Position numbers and translations under genes: made by a program. Below, piece by piece: positions 15,934 through 22,155 of a stretch of DNA of 60,508 bases. The stretch is from a virus. Every line of letters starts with the position of its first letter. The first letter of the stretch is position 1. Under the pieces are notes generated by a model, which was given only the letters and a program-made list of their open reading frames with translations, was not told where the DNA came from and did no database searches. The DNA lies in IMG/VR virus record IMGVR_UViG_3300026473_000272, positions 1 through 60,508 of that record; one strand, written 5' to 3'.

Positions 15934-16417
15934 CATGACTGGTCTAGTCAGCAAAATCGGTAGGAATATTGCTACCGGAGGTTGGCGTCCTGATTATATC
16001 GTAGGGCTCACTAGAGGTGGGCTTGTTCCCGCTGTTATGCTCAGTCATTATCTTAATGTACCGTTGAATACATTGAATGTAAGTCTTAGAGACGGTGGCG
16101 AATGCGATAGTAATCTATGGATGGCTGAAGATGCATTTGGGCACAATCAAGAGTTTCCTAAAAACATACTCATCGTAGATGATATTAATGACACTGGTGC
16201 TACCTTTAACTGGATCATGGAAGACTGGCCTAGTGGATGTTTTCCTAATGACGATCACTGGAACTATGTGTGGAATAAGAATGTTAAGTTTGCTGTTCTA
16301 GTAGATAATCTAGCCAGCAAGTGTAATGTAAAAATGGACTACGTTGGCATGGAAATCAACAAAGCCGAAGATGATGTCTGGGTTGATTTCCCCTGGGAAG
16401 ATTGGTGGTCAAAATGA
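15905..16417 (+). CDS. Purine phosphoribosyltransferase (Gpt/HPRT-like)
   Basis: 170 residues with the type I phosphoribosyltransferase PRPP loop ILIVDDINDTGATF (88-101), an N-terminal PDYIVGLTRGGLVPA (29-43) and a C-terminal WVDFPWE, which is typical of xanthine/hypoxanthine-guanine enzymes. It would attach ribose-5-phosphate from PRPP to a free purine. Next to GuaC and FolE it fits purine salvage for the deazaguanine pathway. AAGGAG precedes the ATG, inside the end of the cupin gene. Confidence 0.85.
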   Translation: MNKLIIDQHNMTGLVSKIGRNIATGGWRPDYIVGLTRGGLVPAVMLSHYLNVPLNTLNVSLRDGGECDSNLWMAEDAFGHNQEFPKNILIVDDINDTGATFNWIMEDWPSGCFPNDDHWNYVWNKNVKFAVLVDNLASKCNVKMDYVGMEINKAEDDVWVDFPWEDWWSK

Positions 16418-16641
16418 TCGATTCTAAAATAAAAATACATTGTACAGACAACGGAAAAGACTTCGAAGGTCATGTACTGAACTATAAACCTAAGGCTATT
16501 TTAGAAGTAGCGGTGCAAACACTAAAGATCCGCATGGCCTATCAAGATAGGACCAAGGTGTTTGTTGGTAGTGTCGGGGGACGAGAGTTCACTATCAAAG
16601 AAGATGCGTTGCCTCAGGAAAGGAGGGAGTTTACTCGATGA
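16414..16641 (+). CDS. Small conserved phage protein (75 aa)
   Basis: 75 residues from the ATG that overlaps the upstream TGA; an in-frame ATG at 16402 also exists but is inside the upstream gene. Alternating hydrophobic pattern (IKIHCTDNGKDFEGHVL, AILEVAVQTLKIRMAY, TKVFVGSVGGREFTI) suggests a small beta barrel. Function unknown. Confidence 0.65.
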   Translation: MIDSKIKIHCTDNGKDFEGHVLNYKPKAILEVAVQTLKIRMAYQDRTKVFVGSVGGREFTIKEDALPQERREFTR

Positions 16642-17036
16642 AAGAATATAAAGAAGAACTGATGAAAGGTCAGCCGATGTTTATAGAAGAAAGCACGGCA
16701 CCTTGGGATAATCTCTTAGAAGAAGATTTCCATATAAAAGTTTTCTATGACAAATATCCAGTGACTGAAGGTCATTTGTTATTCGTGCCTAAATACAACA
16801 CCATACATGTGCTTATGGATGCGTTTGAAAGTGCCGTAGCCGATGGTATGCGTATGATCGAAAGAGGCGAGTGCGATGGGTTCAATGTTGGATTTAACTA
16901 CGGCAAGTCTGCAGGCCAAACTGTTGGCTGGCCACATGTACATCTTATTCCAAGACGTACAGGAGATATGGATGACCCCACCGGAGGTGTGAGACATGTC
17001 ATTCCAGAAAAAGGTAACTACAAAAAGGAAAAATAA
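16638..17036 (+). CDS. HIT-family nucleotide-binding protein
   Basis: 132 residues of the histidine-triad fold: YPVTEGHLLFVPK (40-52) and GQTVGWPHVHLIPRR (93-107). H100 and H102 match the second and third histidines (the second is the catalytic nucleophile), but the first position of HxHxH is Trp98. HIT proteins hydrolyse or transfer nucleoside monophosphates from phosphoramidates or dinucleoside polyphosphates. GGAGG precedes the gene. The exact substrate is not inferable. Confidence 0.82.
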   Translation: MKEYKEELMKGQPMFIEESTAPWDNLLEEDFHIKVFYDKYPVTEGHLLFVPKYNTIHVLMDAFESAVADGMRMIERGECDGFNVGFNYGKSAGQTVGWPHVHLIPRRTGDMDDPTGGVRHVIPEKGNYKKEK

Positions 17037-17236
17037 TGCAGATAAGAGCAACAGAAGGTGATGATGTTTTTGGAAAGTGTGGCTGCGGCCGTTCTCCCAC
17101 TGGTGTGTGTGTTGGTTGGCATTCACTTACTGAGACGCAACTAGCAGAAGCACGTAGAAAGTGGGAACTATCTGAATATTCTAAGCAGGCCCAAGAACTG
17201 TGGTCAGATAGTTGCACAACTCCACGGTCAAAATGA
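17036..17236 (+). CDS. Small Cys-rich protein with CDGSH-like motif
   Basis: 66 residues. KCGCGRSPTGVCVGWHSL (14-31) has the order C-x-C-x7-C-x2-x-H, close to the CDGSH [2Fe-2S] signature (C-x-C-x2-S/T-x3-P-x-C-D-G-S/A/T-H): S19 and G27 are kept, but Asp and Ser are Val and Trp, and the spacing is one shorter. It could bind an Fe-S cluster or zinc. The rest is a charged helix. Joined to its neighbours by TAATG and ATGA overlaps. Confidence 0.6.
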   Translation: MQIRATEGDDVFGKCGCGRSPTGVCVGWHSLTETQLAEARRKWELSEYSKQAQELWSDSCTTPRSK

Positions 17237-17427
17237 ATCTAATAACTGTTCCGTGGAAAAACCAGAGTAACACATGGTGGAATGAAACATGTGCTCAAAT
17301 CATTTTACATTTTGGATTGCCTGGTGATAAGTATACCACAGAAGTCGGTGCAGACGAGATGAAGTTCTTTTTTAAAGATGAAAAAGAAGCTCTCATGTGT
17401 AGGATTCTTATAAGCGATCAGATATGA
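17233..17427 (+). CDS. Small conserved phage protein (64 aa)
   Basis: 64 residues from ATG 17233, which overlaps the previous TGA; an in-frame 17212 is inside the upstream gene. MNLITVPWKNQSNTWWNETC is followed by GADEMKFFFKDEKEALMCRIL, a beta-alpha pattern. No family recognised. It overlaps the next start by 4 bp. Confidence 0.6.
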   Translation: MNLITVPWKNQSNTWWNETCAQIILHFGLPGDKYTTEVGADEMKFFFKDEKEALMCRILISDQI

Positions 17428-17657
17428 AACAGATAGCCAAGCTGGGTTTTCTAGTAGTATGTATATTCATACTTTTGGGAATATATGTCATTAATGCTCC
17501 TCGAGGAAGAGTTTATGACTGCGGCATGGCTGAATGGCATCCTGATATTCCGCCTTCTGTTAAAGAAGAATGCCGCAGACTTCACTACGAGTATTGGAAA
17601 GAGCAACAAGAAAAAAGAGAACAAGAACAATCTGGACGTAAGTTGATACGGACATGA
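17424..17657 (+). CDS. Single-pass membrane or secreted small protein
   Basis: 77 residues. A positively charged start (MKQIAK) precedes a hydrophobic stretch LGFLVVCIFILLGIYVI (7-23), then VYDCGMAEWHPDIPPSVKEECRRL and a charged helix EYWKEQQEKREQEQSGRK. The two cysteines (about residues 33 and 49) could form a disulfide outside the cytoplasm. No lipobox is evident. Function unknown. Confidence 0.65.
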   Translation: MKQIAKLGFLVVCIFILLGIYVINAPRGRVYDCGMAEWHPDIPPSVKEECRRLHYEYWKEQQEKREQEQSGRKLIRT

Positions 17658-17863
17658 AAAGATCTTGGGAAGTTACTGTAGAACATGATGAAACCACTGG
17701 AAACTATTATATACAACTTCCAGAAGAGGCTATAAAGGCCAGTGGTCTTGAAATCGGAGATTCTTTTTATTGGAGTGATAATGGCGATGGGTCTTACACC
17801 TTGATAAAAGAGGACTTGACAACTTTTATAAAAAAAGGTATAATAAAGAATGAGCAAGATTAA
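17654..17863 (+). CDS. AbrB/MazE-like swapped-hairpin protein
   Basis: 69 residues. WEVTVEHDETTGNYYIQLPEEAIKASGLEIGDSFYWSDNGDGSYTLIK follows the AbrB/MazE pattern: a strand, 'lP.e....gl..GD.....d..dG.....'. Such proteins bind DNA as dimers, as transition regulators or antitoxins. No toxin gene adjoins it. Its last codons contain the consensus promoter at 17816-17844 and overlap queE by 14 bp. Confidence 0.6.
   Translation: MKRSWEVTVEHDETTGNYYIQLPEEAIKASGLEIGDSFYWSDNGDGSYTLIKEDLTTFIKKGIIKNEQD
17816..17844 (+). promoter_or_regulatory. Consensus sigma70 promoter TTGACA-17-TATAAT
   Basis: TTGACA (17816-17821) and TATAAT (17839-17844) are both perfect and 17 bp apart. Transcription should start near 17850-17852, that is at the ATG of queE (17850), which would make a leaderless queE message or a transcript that serves only the genes after it. 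The promoter is inside the preceding gene. Confidence 0.8.
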
Positions 17864-18704
17864 GATAGCAGAACTATTCTATTCAATCCAAGGCGAAGGA
17901 CGATATATGGGTGTACCGTCCGTCTTCTTACGTACATTTGGCTGTAACTTTAAGTGTGCCGGCTTTGGTATGCCTAAAGGAGAACTAAGCAATGAAGTTG
18001 AATCCATTGCAGAACGTATTACAGAGTTTAAGTCGTACCAAGAACTACCGCTTGTTAGCACAGGTTGTGATAGTTACGCTAGTTGGGATCCTCGTTTTAA
18101 AGATCTCAGCCCAATGCTTACAAGCGATGGTATTGCAGAACGTATCTGTGAAATCCTTCCGTTTGGAGAGTGGCGGGATGAACACTTGGTAATCACCGGT
18201 GGCGAACCTTTGTTAGGTTGGCAACGTGCATATCCGGATTTACTGCGTCATCCTAAGATGGCAGGTCTTAAAGAAATCACTTTTGAAACTAATGGTACTC
18301 AACCTATCAGTGAAGATTTTAAAGAGTACTTGCTAGAATGGCTCATGCCTCATCCAGATTACACAAGAGAAATCACTTTTAGTGTAAGTGCTAAACTCAG
18401 TTGTTCAGGTGAAAGCAGGGACGAAGCCATCCGTCCAGAGATCGTTTGCGAATATGAAAACTGGGGTTATACATATCTTAAGTTTGTAGTGGCCACAGAA
18501 GAAGATGCAGAAGAAGCGATTGAAACAGCAGACATCTATCGTGCAGAAGGGTTTACTGGTCCTATATATTTGATGCCTGTAGGTGGTGTGGAAAGCGTTT
18601 ATACATTAAATAATCGCCGAGTAGCGGAACTAGCAATGAAGAACGGACTTCGCTATTCAGATCGCCTACAGGTACCTTTGTTTAAAAATGAATGGGGTAC
18701 TTAA
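17850..18704 (+). CDS. queE: 7-carboxy-7-deazaguanine synthase with split radical SAM motif
   Basis: 284 residues. The N-terminus IAELFYSIQGEGRYMGVPSVFLRTFGC is the QueE signature; QueE is a radical SAM enzyme that turns 6-carboxytetrahydropterin into 7-carboxy-7-deazaguanine. The first two cluster cysteines are C32 and C36, but the third is displaced to C73 (TGCDSYASWD, matching the usual WCDT..W) by a 36-residue insertion. LVITGGEP (113-120) binds SAM. With FolE and DpdA it supports a preQ0-type DNA modification. No Shine-Dalgarno sequence is obvious; the ATG is needed to keep the IQGEG motif. The stop overlaps the next start (TAATG). Confidence 0.92.
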   Translation: MSKIKIAELFYSIQGEGRYMGVPSVFLRTFGCNFKCAGFGMPKGELSNEVESIAERITEFKSYQELPLVSTGCDSYASWDPRFKDLSPMLTSDGIAERICEILPFGEWRDEHLVITGGEPLLGWQRAYPDLLRHPKMAGLKEITFETNGTQPISEDFKEYLLEWLMPHPDYTREITFSVSAKLSCSGESRDEAIRPEIVCEYENWGYTYLKFVVATEEDAEEAIETADIYRAEGFTGPIYLMPVGGVESVYTLNNRRVAELAMKNGLRYSDRLQVPLFKNEWGT

Positions 18705-19144
18705 TGAAAAAATTTATAAAGAAAATGATGGGTTTGGACAAACTAGAAGAGTCCATAGCCAAAGCAGAAAAAGATCTAGCTGAAGCCAATAAAAGATTGG
18801 AAGAATCAGAAAAAGCACAGAAGGCCGCTCTAGAACAAGAAGAACTGGCCAAACTCAACCCAAAAGACCGTGCTACTCGTAAGAAAGAACCATGGGTCGG
18901 TGTATTAAATACACATATAAATAAGGATAATATCCGTAATGGATTCTTTGAACTTGACTGGAACGAGTACTTTGTGCTAAAATTAAAGCAAGAAGGTTAC
19001 GGTGCAGACGGTGACAAAGAAGAAGAAATCGTCGATCGTTGGTTCCGTGAGCTTTGTGCTAACGTCGTAGTAGACGGTGATTACGGTGGTCCTTTGGAAA
19101 CTGGGACTTTGGACATACAGACGGTGATTAAGAACAACAAATGA
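18704..19144 (+). CDS. Conserved phage protein with N-terminal coiled coil
   Basis: 146 residues from ATG 18704 (TAATG with queE). Residues 1-50 are a basic start followed by a predicted coiled coil (LEESIAKAEKDLAEANKRLE ... EKAQKAALEQEELAK). The C-terminal part (EPWVGVLNTHINKDNIRNG, FFELDWNEYFVLKLKQEGYG, VDRWFRELCANVVVDGDYGG) is compact and acidic. An exact TATAAATA octamer occurs inside the gene at 18916. No family recognised. Confidence 0.7.
   Translation: MKKFIKKMMGLDKLEESIAKAEKDLAEANKRLEESEKAQKAALEQEELAKLNPKDRATRKKEPWVGVLNTHINKDNIRNGFFELDWNEYFVLKLKQEGYGADGDKEEEIVDRWFRELCANVVVDGDYGGPLETGTLDIQTVIKNNK
18916..18923 (+). promoter_or_regulatory. Intragenic exact TATAAATA octamer
   Basis: A perfect match to the T4 late octamer inside the coiled-coil gene, 218 bp before the exonuclease start. 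It could add late expression of the exonuclease and downstream genes, or be chance in AT-rich codons. Confidence 0.3.
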
Positions 19145-20148
19145 CCTACATTCTAGTAGATACTGCTAACACGTTCTTTCGTGCAAGGCACGTAATCAAC
19201 GGTGATGCCGATATTAAGCTCGGTATGGCCTTCCATATAACCCTAAACTCTATTAGAAAAGCATGGAGAGACTTCGGTGGCTCACATGTTATCTTCTGTT
19301 TAGAAGGTCGTAGCTGGCGTAAAGACTACTACGAGCCGTATAAACGCAATCGTGCAGAAGCTCGTGCCGCACATACTGTGAAAGAAGCAGAAGAAGATAC
19401 TATCTTTTGGGAAGCCTTTGATAAGTTTAAAGAGTTTGTGTCTGCTAATACTAACTGTACCGTGATACAAAATCCTAGATTAGAAGCTGACGATCTTATC
19501 GCTGGCTGGATTCAGAATCATCCGCATGATAATCATGTCATTATTTCTACAGACAGCGATTTTGAACAACTTATCGCCCCTAATGTCAAGCAATACAATG
19601 GCATCACTGAAACAACCATAACACACGAGGGCTATTTTGATTCCAAAGGTAGTAAGGTCAAGGATAAAAAGACAGGCCAAGACAAGGCCGCTCCTGATCC
19701 GCAATGGTTACTTTTCGAGAAGTGTATACGAGGTGACACATCCGACAATGTGTTTAGTGCTTACCCAGGTGTGCGTACAAAGGGGACCAAAAATAAAGTT
19801 GGTCTCATGGAAGCGTTTGAAGACCGTAAGGCCAAGGGATTCGCTTGGAACAACCTTATGCTCCAACGATGGACCGACCACGAAGGCAAAGAACACAGAG
19901 TCTTAGAAGACTATGAGCGTAATCGTCGTCTGATCGACTTGAGTTATCAACCAGAAGACATTAAAGAGATTATCAATGAGACAATCCATAATGCTGTAAC
20001 TGCAAATAAGAATGTCAGCCAGGTTGGTATTAGGCTGATGAAGTTTTGCAGTCTATATGATTTAAAAAAGATCGCAGATCAGGCACAGAGCTACGCCGAT
20101 CCGTTAAATGCGAGGTACAACTATGAAACTAATGCCATGCCAGTATGA
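19141..20148 (+). CDS. rnh: 5'-3' exonuclease / RNase H of T4 Rnh (FEN) type
   Basis: 335 residues, close to T4 RNase H (305). It removes RNA primers and flaps from lagging strands. Acidic metal ligands are visible in family order: D7 (ILVDTANTF), EGRSWRKDYYEPYKRNR (55-71), LEADDLIAG (114-122), STDSDFEQL (136-144) and RGDTSDNV (197-204). The helix-hairpin region follows near 205-225 (YPGVRTKGTKNKVGL). It overlaps the previous gene by 4 bp. Confidence 0.9.
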   Translation: MTYILVDTANTFFRARHVINGDADIKLGMAFHITLNSIRKAWRDFGGSHVIFCLEGRSWRKDYYEPYKRNRAEARAAHTVKEAEEDTIFWEAFDKFKEFVSANTNCTVIQNPRLEADDLIAGWIQNHPHDNHVIISTDSDFEQLIAPNVKQYNGITETTITHEGYFDSKGSKVKDKKTGQDKAAPDPQWLLFEKCIRGDTSDNVFSAYPGVRTKGTKNKVGLMEAFEDRKAKGFAWNNLMLQRWTDHEGKEHRVLEDYERNRRLIDLSYQPEDIKEIINETIHNAVTANKNVSQVGIRLMKFCSLYDLKKIADQAQSYADPLNARYNYETNAMPV

Positions 20149-20665
20149 TAACACATGCCAGGATAGCAAAACTTGTGGAGGACCGACTGTGAAAGATTTA
20201 TATGCAAAACCAATCATTAAAGATAAATTCTGGATCATCGAGAAAGATGGAAGTCGTTATGCCACTCTAAGAAAGAACGAAGACAATCGTTTTGTTATGA
20301 GTAACGAAACAGGTGTTCAAATCTACGACAATAAAGAAAGTCTAACACGCCAGTTCGGTAAAAACTTTTTTGTGGCGAAGATAGTTAAGGAATCCGAGAC
20401 TGCCAAGCCATTAGAGGTGCATGGCTATCCTAGTAGCACATCACCTCACAATGCCATGTTCGATATTAAAAAGAAACTTCCTTTGTTTACCAAGAGCGAA
20501 GACAGTAAAAGTCTTTACTGTGCCGGCTATTATGTGATTCGATTCGACAAAGGATGGGTTAAGAGCTTCTGTCCTAAAATGATTACCTTACAAAGGTACG
20601 AGTTCCGAGGACCTTATAAAACCGACATTGAAATGAAACAGGTACTGTCAAGTGTCTCAAAATAA
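20123..20665 (+). CDS. Conserved phage protein with Cys-rich N-terminus
   Basis: 180 residues from ATG 20123, with GAGG nine bases upstream; ATG 20108, in frame, is weaker, and GTG 20190 (VKDLYAKP) is possible. The first 20 residues hold three cysteines (MPCQYDNTCQDSKTC). The body alternates strands and turns (KDKFWIIEKDGSRYATLRK, SLYCAGYYVIRFDKGWVKSF, LQRYEFRGPYKT). It starts inside the exonuclease gene. Family not recognised. Confidence 0.65.
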   Translation: MKLMPCQYDNTCQDSKTCGGPTVKDLYAKPIIKDKFWIIEKDGSRYATLRKNEDNRFVMSNETGVQIYDNKESLTRQFGKNFFVAKIVKESETAKPLEVHGYPSSTSPHNAMFDIKKKLPLFTKSEDSKSLYCAGYYVIRFDKGWVKSFCPKMITLQRYEFRGPYKTDIEMKQVLSSVSK

Positions 20666-20900
20666 ACTACCAACTACTCTTCCTACTATAGAAAAGCTAA
20701 TACAGCGTGTAGTATCTGCTGAAAAGACACAACAAAAAGACATACGCATATCTATAGATGAGGCTAGACTACTAACAGCTGAATTGGCTATACTAACCTC
20801 TAGATTAGGTTCTACTGTTACCGAAATACACCAAATATTAGGTGAAATAAAAGAAACTACCGCATTAATCGACGTAAAGTTCGACGGCGGTAGCTTCTAA
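20652..20900 (+). CDS. Small helical phage protein (82 aa)
   Basis: 82 residues, overlapping the previous gene by 14 bp. Helices KLIQRVVSAEKTQQK, SIDEARLLTAELAILTSRLG and STVTEIHQILGEIKETTALI suggest a small bundle or coiled coil. The C-terminus VKFDGGSF resembles a clamp- or protein-binding tail. No family recognised. Confidence 0.6.
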   Translation: MSQNKLPTTLPTIEKLIQRVVSAEKTQQKDIRISIDEARLLTAELAILTSRLGSTVTEIHQILGEIKETTALIDVKFDGGSF

Positions 20901-20904
20901 AAGG

Positions 20905-20912
20905 TATAAATA
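20905..20912 (+). promoter_or_regulatory. T4-type late promoter, exact TATAAATA
   Basis: An exact octamer in the 42-bp gap between two genes. The predicted start near 20918 gives a leader of about 25 nt with AGGA before the ATG at 20943, and lies inside the left arm of the hairpin at 20912-20941. Confidence 0.75.
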
Positions 20913-20941
20913 TATACGTGGTTTATTAGGAACACGTATAT
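20912..20941 (+). promoter_or_regulatory. Leader hairpin with RBS in loop, next to late promoter
   Basis: ATATACGTG (20912-20920) is a perfect complement of CACGTATAT (20933-20941); the 12-nt loop holds the AGGA ribosome binding site and the right arm abuts the ATG at 20943. Read-through RNA can form it. RNA started at the late promoter lacks most of the left arm. T4 genes e, soc and 49 use this early/late switch. Confidence 0.55.
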
Positions 20942-20942
20942 T

Positions 20943-21227
20943 ATGAGCAGACCAAAACCTAAGATACTCTTAGAGTACGCTAACAAGGAAACATATAAAA
21001 TAGAGCAGATCCTTGACAGCGAAGCTATCTGGGCAGTATTCTATAAAGGCCAACCATTCAACCTTAAGAGTGGTAGCTTGGTCGCAAGTTATCCCGGACC
21101 CAAATATAAAAAGGTTTCATTTAGTAATCCAGGACATGCGATCAACTTGGCTAAAAAACTTAATCGACTTTTTAAGACTAAAGATTTCGAAGTCTTTAAG
21201 TTAACATCTGGTGAAAAGGTAGGATAA
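20943..21227 (+). CDS. Small late phage protein, unknown (94 aa)
   Basis: 94 basic residues: MSRPKPKILLEYANKETYKIEQILDSEAIWAVFYKGQPFNL is beta-rich; GHAINLAKKLNRLFKTKDFEVFKL is an amphipathic helix and strand. It has its own late promoter and hairpin leader, so it is probably needed late, for example in the virion or in assembly. No family recognised. Confidence 0.65.
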   Translation: MSRPKPKILLEYANKETYKIEQILDSEAIWAVFYKGQPFNLKSGSLVASYPGPKYKKVSFSNPGHAINLAKKLNRLFKTKDFEVFKLTSGEKVG

Positions 21228-21228
21228 G

Positions 21229-21630
21229 ATGGATCTCAAGGATGCCTACACCAAGGTGTTCTTACAGGCAGCAGATCAAGAGGCTACAGAAGAAAAAATA
21301 AAAGCCTTCAAACCCATTTGGTGGTGGAACATCCGACAAAAAAATCAAGGCGGACTACGTCTAACAGATCAGGCCTTGCATTTCATTGAAGAAGAAGCTA
21401 AAATAAAAACATACAGTATAGAACTTCCCAAGGATTTTTCAGTAACTCCGCAAGTTCTAGTTTGGCTGGACAAGTTTATCGATTCACCGTTTTACATAAC
21501 TAAAAGGAAGATCATAGTGTTAAAAGAAAAAGCAGCATTTGAGCTTTATCTCTTTAGTGGTGATATAAGAAAAATGGGCTACAATAAAGCACTATCATCT
21601 CGTCTAAGCCAAGATTCAGTACCTCAATAA
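21229..21630 (+). CDS. Conserved phage protein, unknown (133 aa)
   Basis: 133 residues, one base after the previous stop, so in the same late transcript. It has a Trp-rich element KPIWWWNIRQKNQGGLRLTDQALHF and a winged-helix-like stretch (SVTPQVLVWLDKFIDSPFYITKRKIIVLKEKAAFELYLF). The pattern 'GGLRLTDQALHFIEEEA' recalls small DNA-binding or assembly proteins, but I cannot name a family. Confidence 0.65.
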   Translation: MDLKDAYTKVFLQAADQEATEEKIKAFKPIWWWNIRQKNQGGLRLTDQALHFIEEEAKIKTYSIELPKDFSVTPQVLVWLDKFIDSPFYITKRKIIVLKEKAAFELYLFSGDIRKMGYNKALSSRLSQDSVPQ

Positions 21631-21638
21631 ACTGACCA

Positions 21639-21646
21639 TATAAATA
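21639..21646 (+). promoter_or_regulatory. T4-type late promoter, exact TATAAATA
   Basis: An exact octamer in the 24-bp gap before the next gene. The predicted start near 21652 would leave only three bases before the ATG at 21655; there is no Shine-Dalgarno sequence there. It may feed the next genes (21927 onward), or the gene may start at the GTG at 21679. Confidence 0.65.
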
Positions 21647-21654
21647 TTCACGTT

Positions 21655-21930
21655 ATGTTCGATCTTAATCCTATCGATGTGTTAAAGAAAAGAAAGCTAA
21701 ACTTTCTTCCACTCCATTTTTCTAAACTAAAGATCAATGAAGGTGACCTGTTTGAAGGAAACATTCAAGAATGGATCCAAAACAAACTAAAAGGAAGATA
21801 CGCTATCACTAGAACACCATCATTAGATAAAGATGGAAATATGAAAACAGCCACTTTTGTGGCGTTTGAAGACCAGAAAGAGCTAACATACTTTATGTTG
21901 GCATGCCCACACTTAAGGAGAAACCAATGA
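21655..21930 (+). CDS. Small phage protein, unknown (91 aa)
   Basis: 91 residues from ATG 21655; GTG 21679 (VLKKRKLNF) is an alternative that would fit the late promoter better. It has a basic stretch DVLKKRKLNFLPLHFSKLKI and a beta-like middle (GRYAITRTPSLDKDGNMKTATFVAFED). It overlaps the next gene by 4 bp. No family recognised. Confidence 0.55.
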   Translation: MFDLNPIDVLKKRKLNFLPLHFSKLKINEGDLFEGNIQEWIQNKLKGRYAITRTPSLDKDGNMKTATFVAFEDQKELTYFMLACPHLRRNQ

Positions 21931-22154
21931 CAGAAGAAGTACAAAACCCAGAAGTTCCTGCAGGCTCACAGCCCGAGGCACCTCAACAACCAGCTGGTCC
22001 TGACCTTAACGTCAGCGATCTAGTAGCAGTAAAGAGTATCATCGAAATAGCATCACAAAGAGGAGCGTTCAAAGCAAATGAACTAGAAGCAGTCGGTAAA
22101 ACTTTCAATAAGCTGAATACCTTTCTAGAATCAGTTGCTAAAAAGGAGGCTTAA
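21927..22154 (+). CDS. Small Pro-rich phage protein, possibly head related
   Basis: 75 residues from ATG 21927, which has AAGGAG upstream; an in-frame ATG at 21903 is inside the previous gene. The Pro/Gln/Glu-rich start (EVQNPEVPAGSQPEAPQQP) is followed by DLVAVKSIIEIASQRGAFKANELEAVGKTF, a helical domain of a type I associate with cyanophage and pelagiphage late genes. The role is uncertain; a part in head or tail assembly would fit. Confidence 0.65.
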   Translation: MTEEVQNPEVPAGSQPEAPQQPAGPDLNVSDLVAVKSIIEIASQRGAFKANELEAVGKTFNKLNTFLESVAKKEA

Positions 22155-22155
22155 A

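Noticed and set aside
17654-17863. AbrB/MazE-like protein as antitoxin of a toxin-antitoxin pair
   Set aside because: Neither neighbour resembles a toxin; the flanks are a membrane protein and queE.
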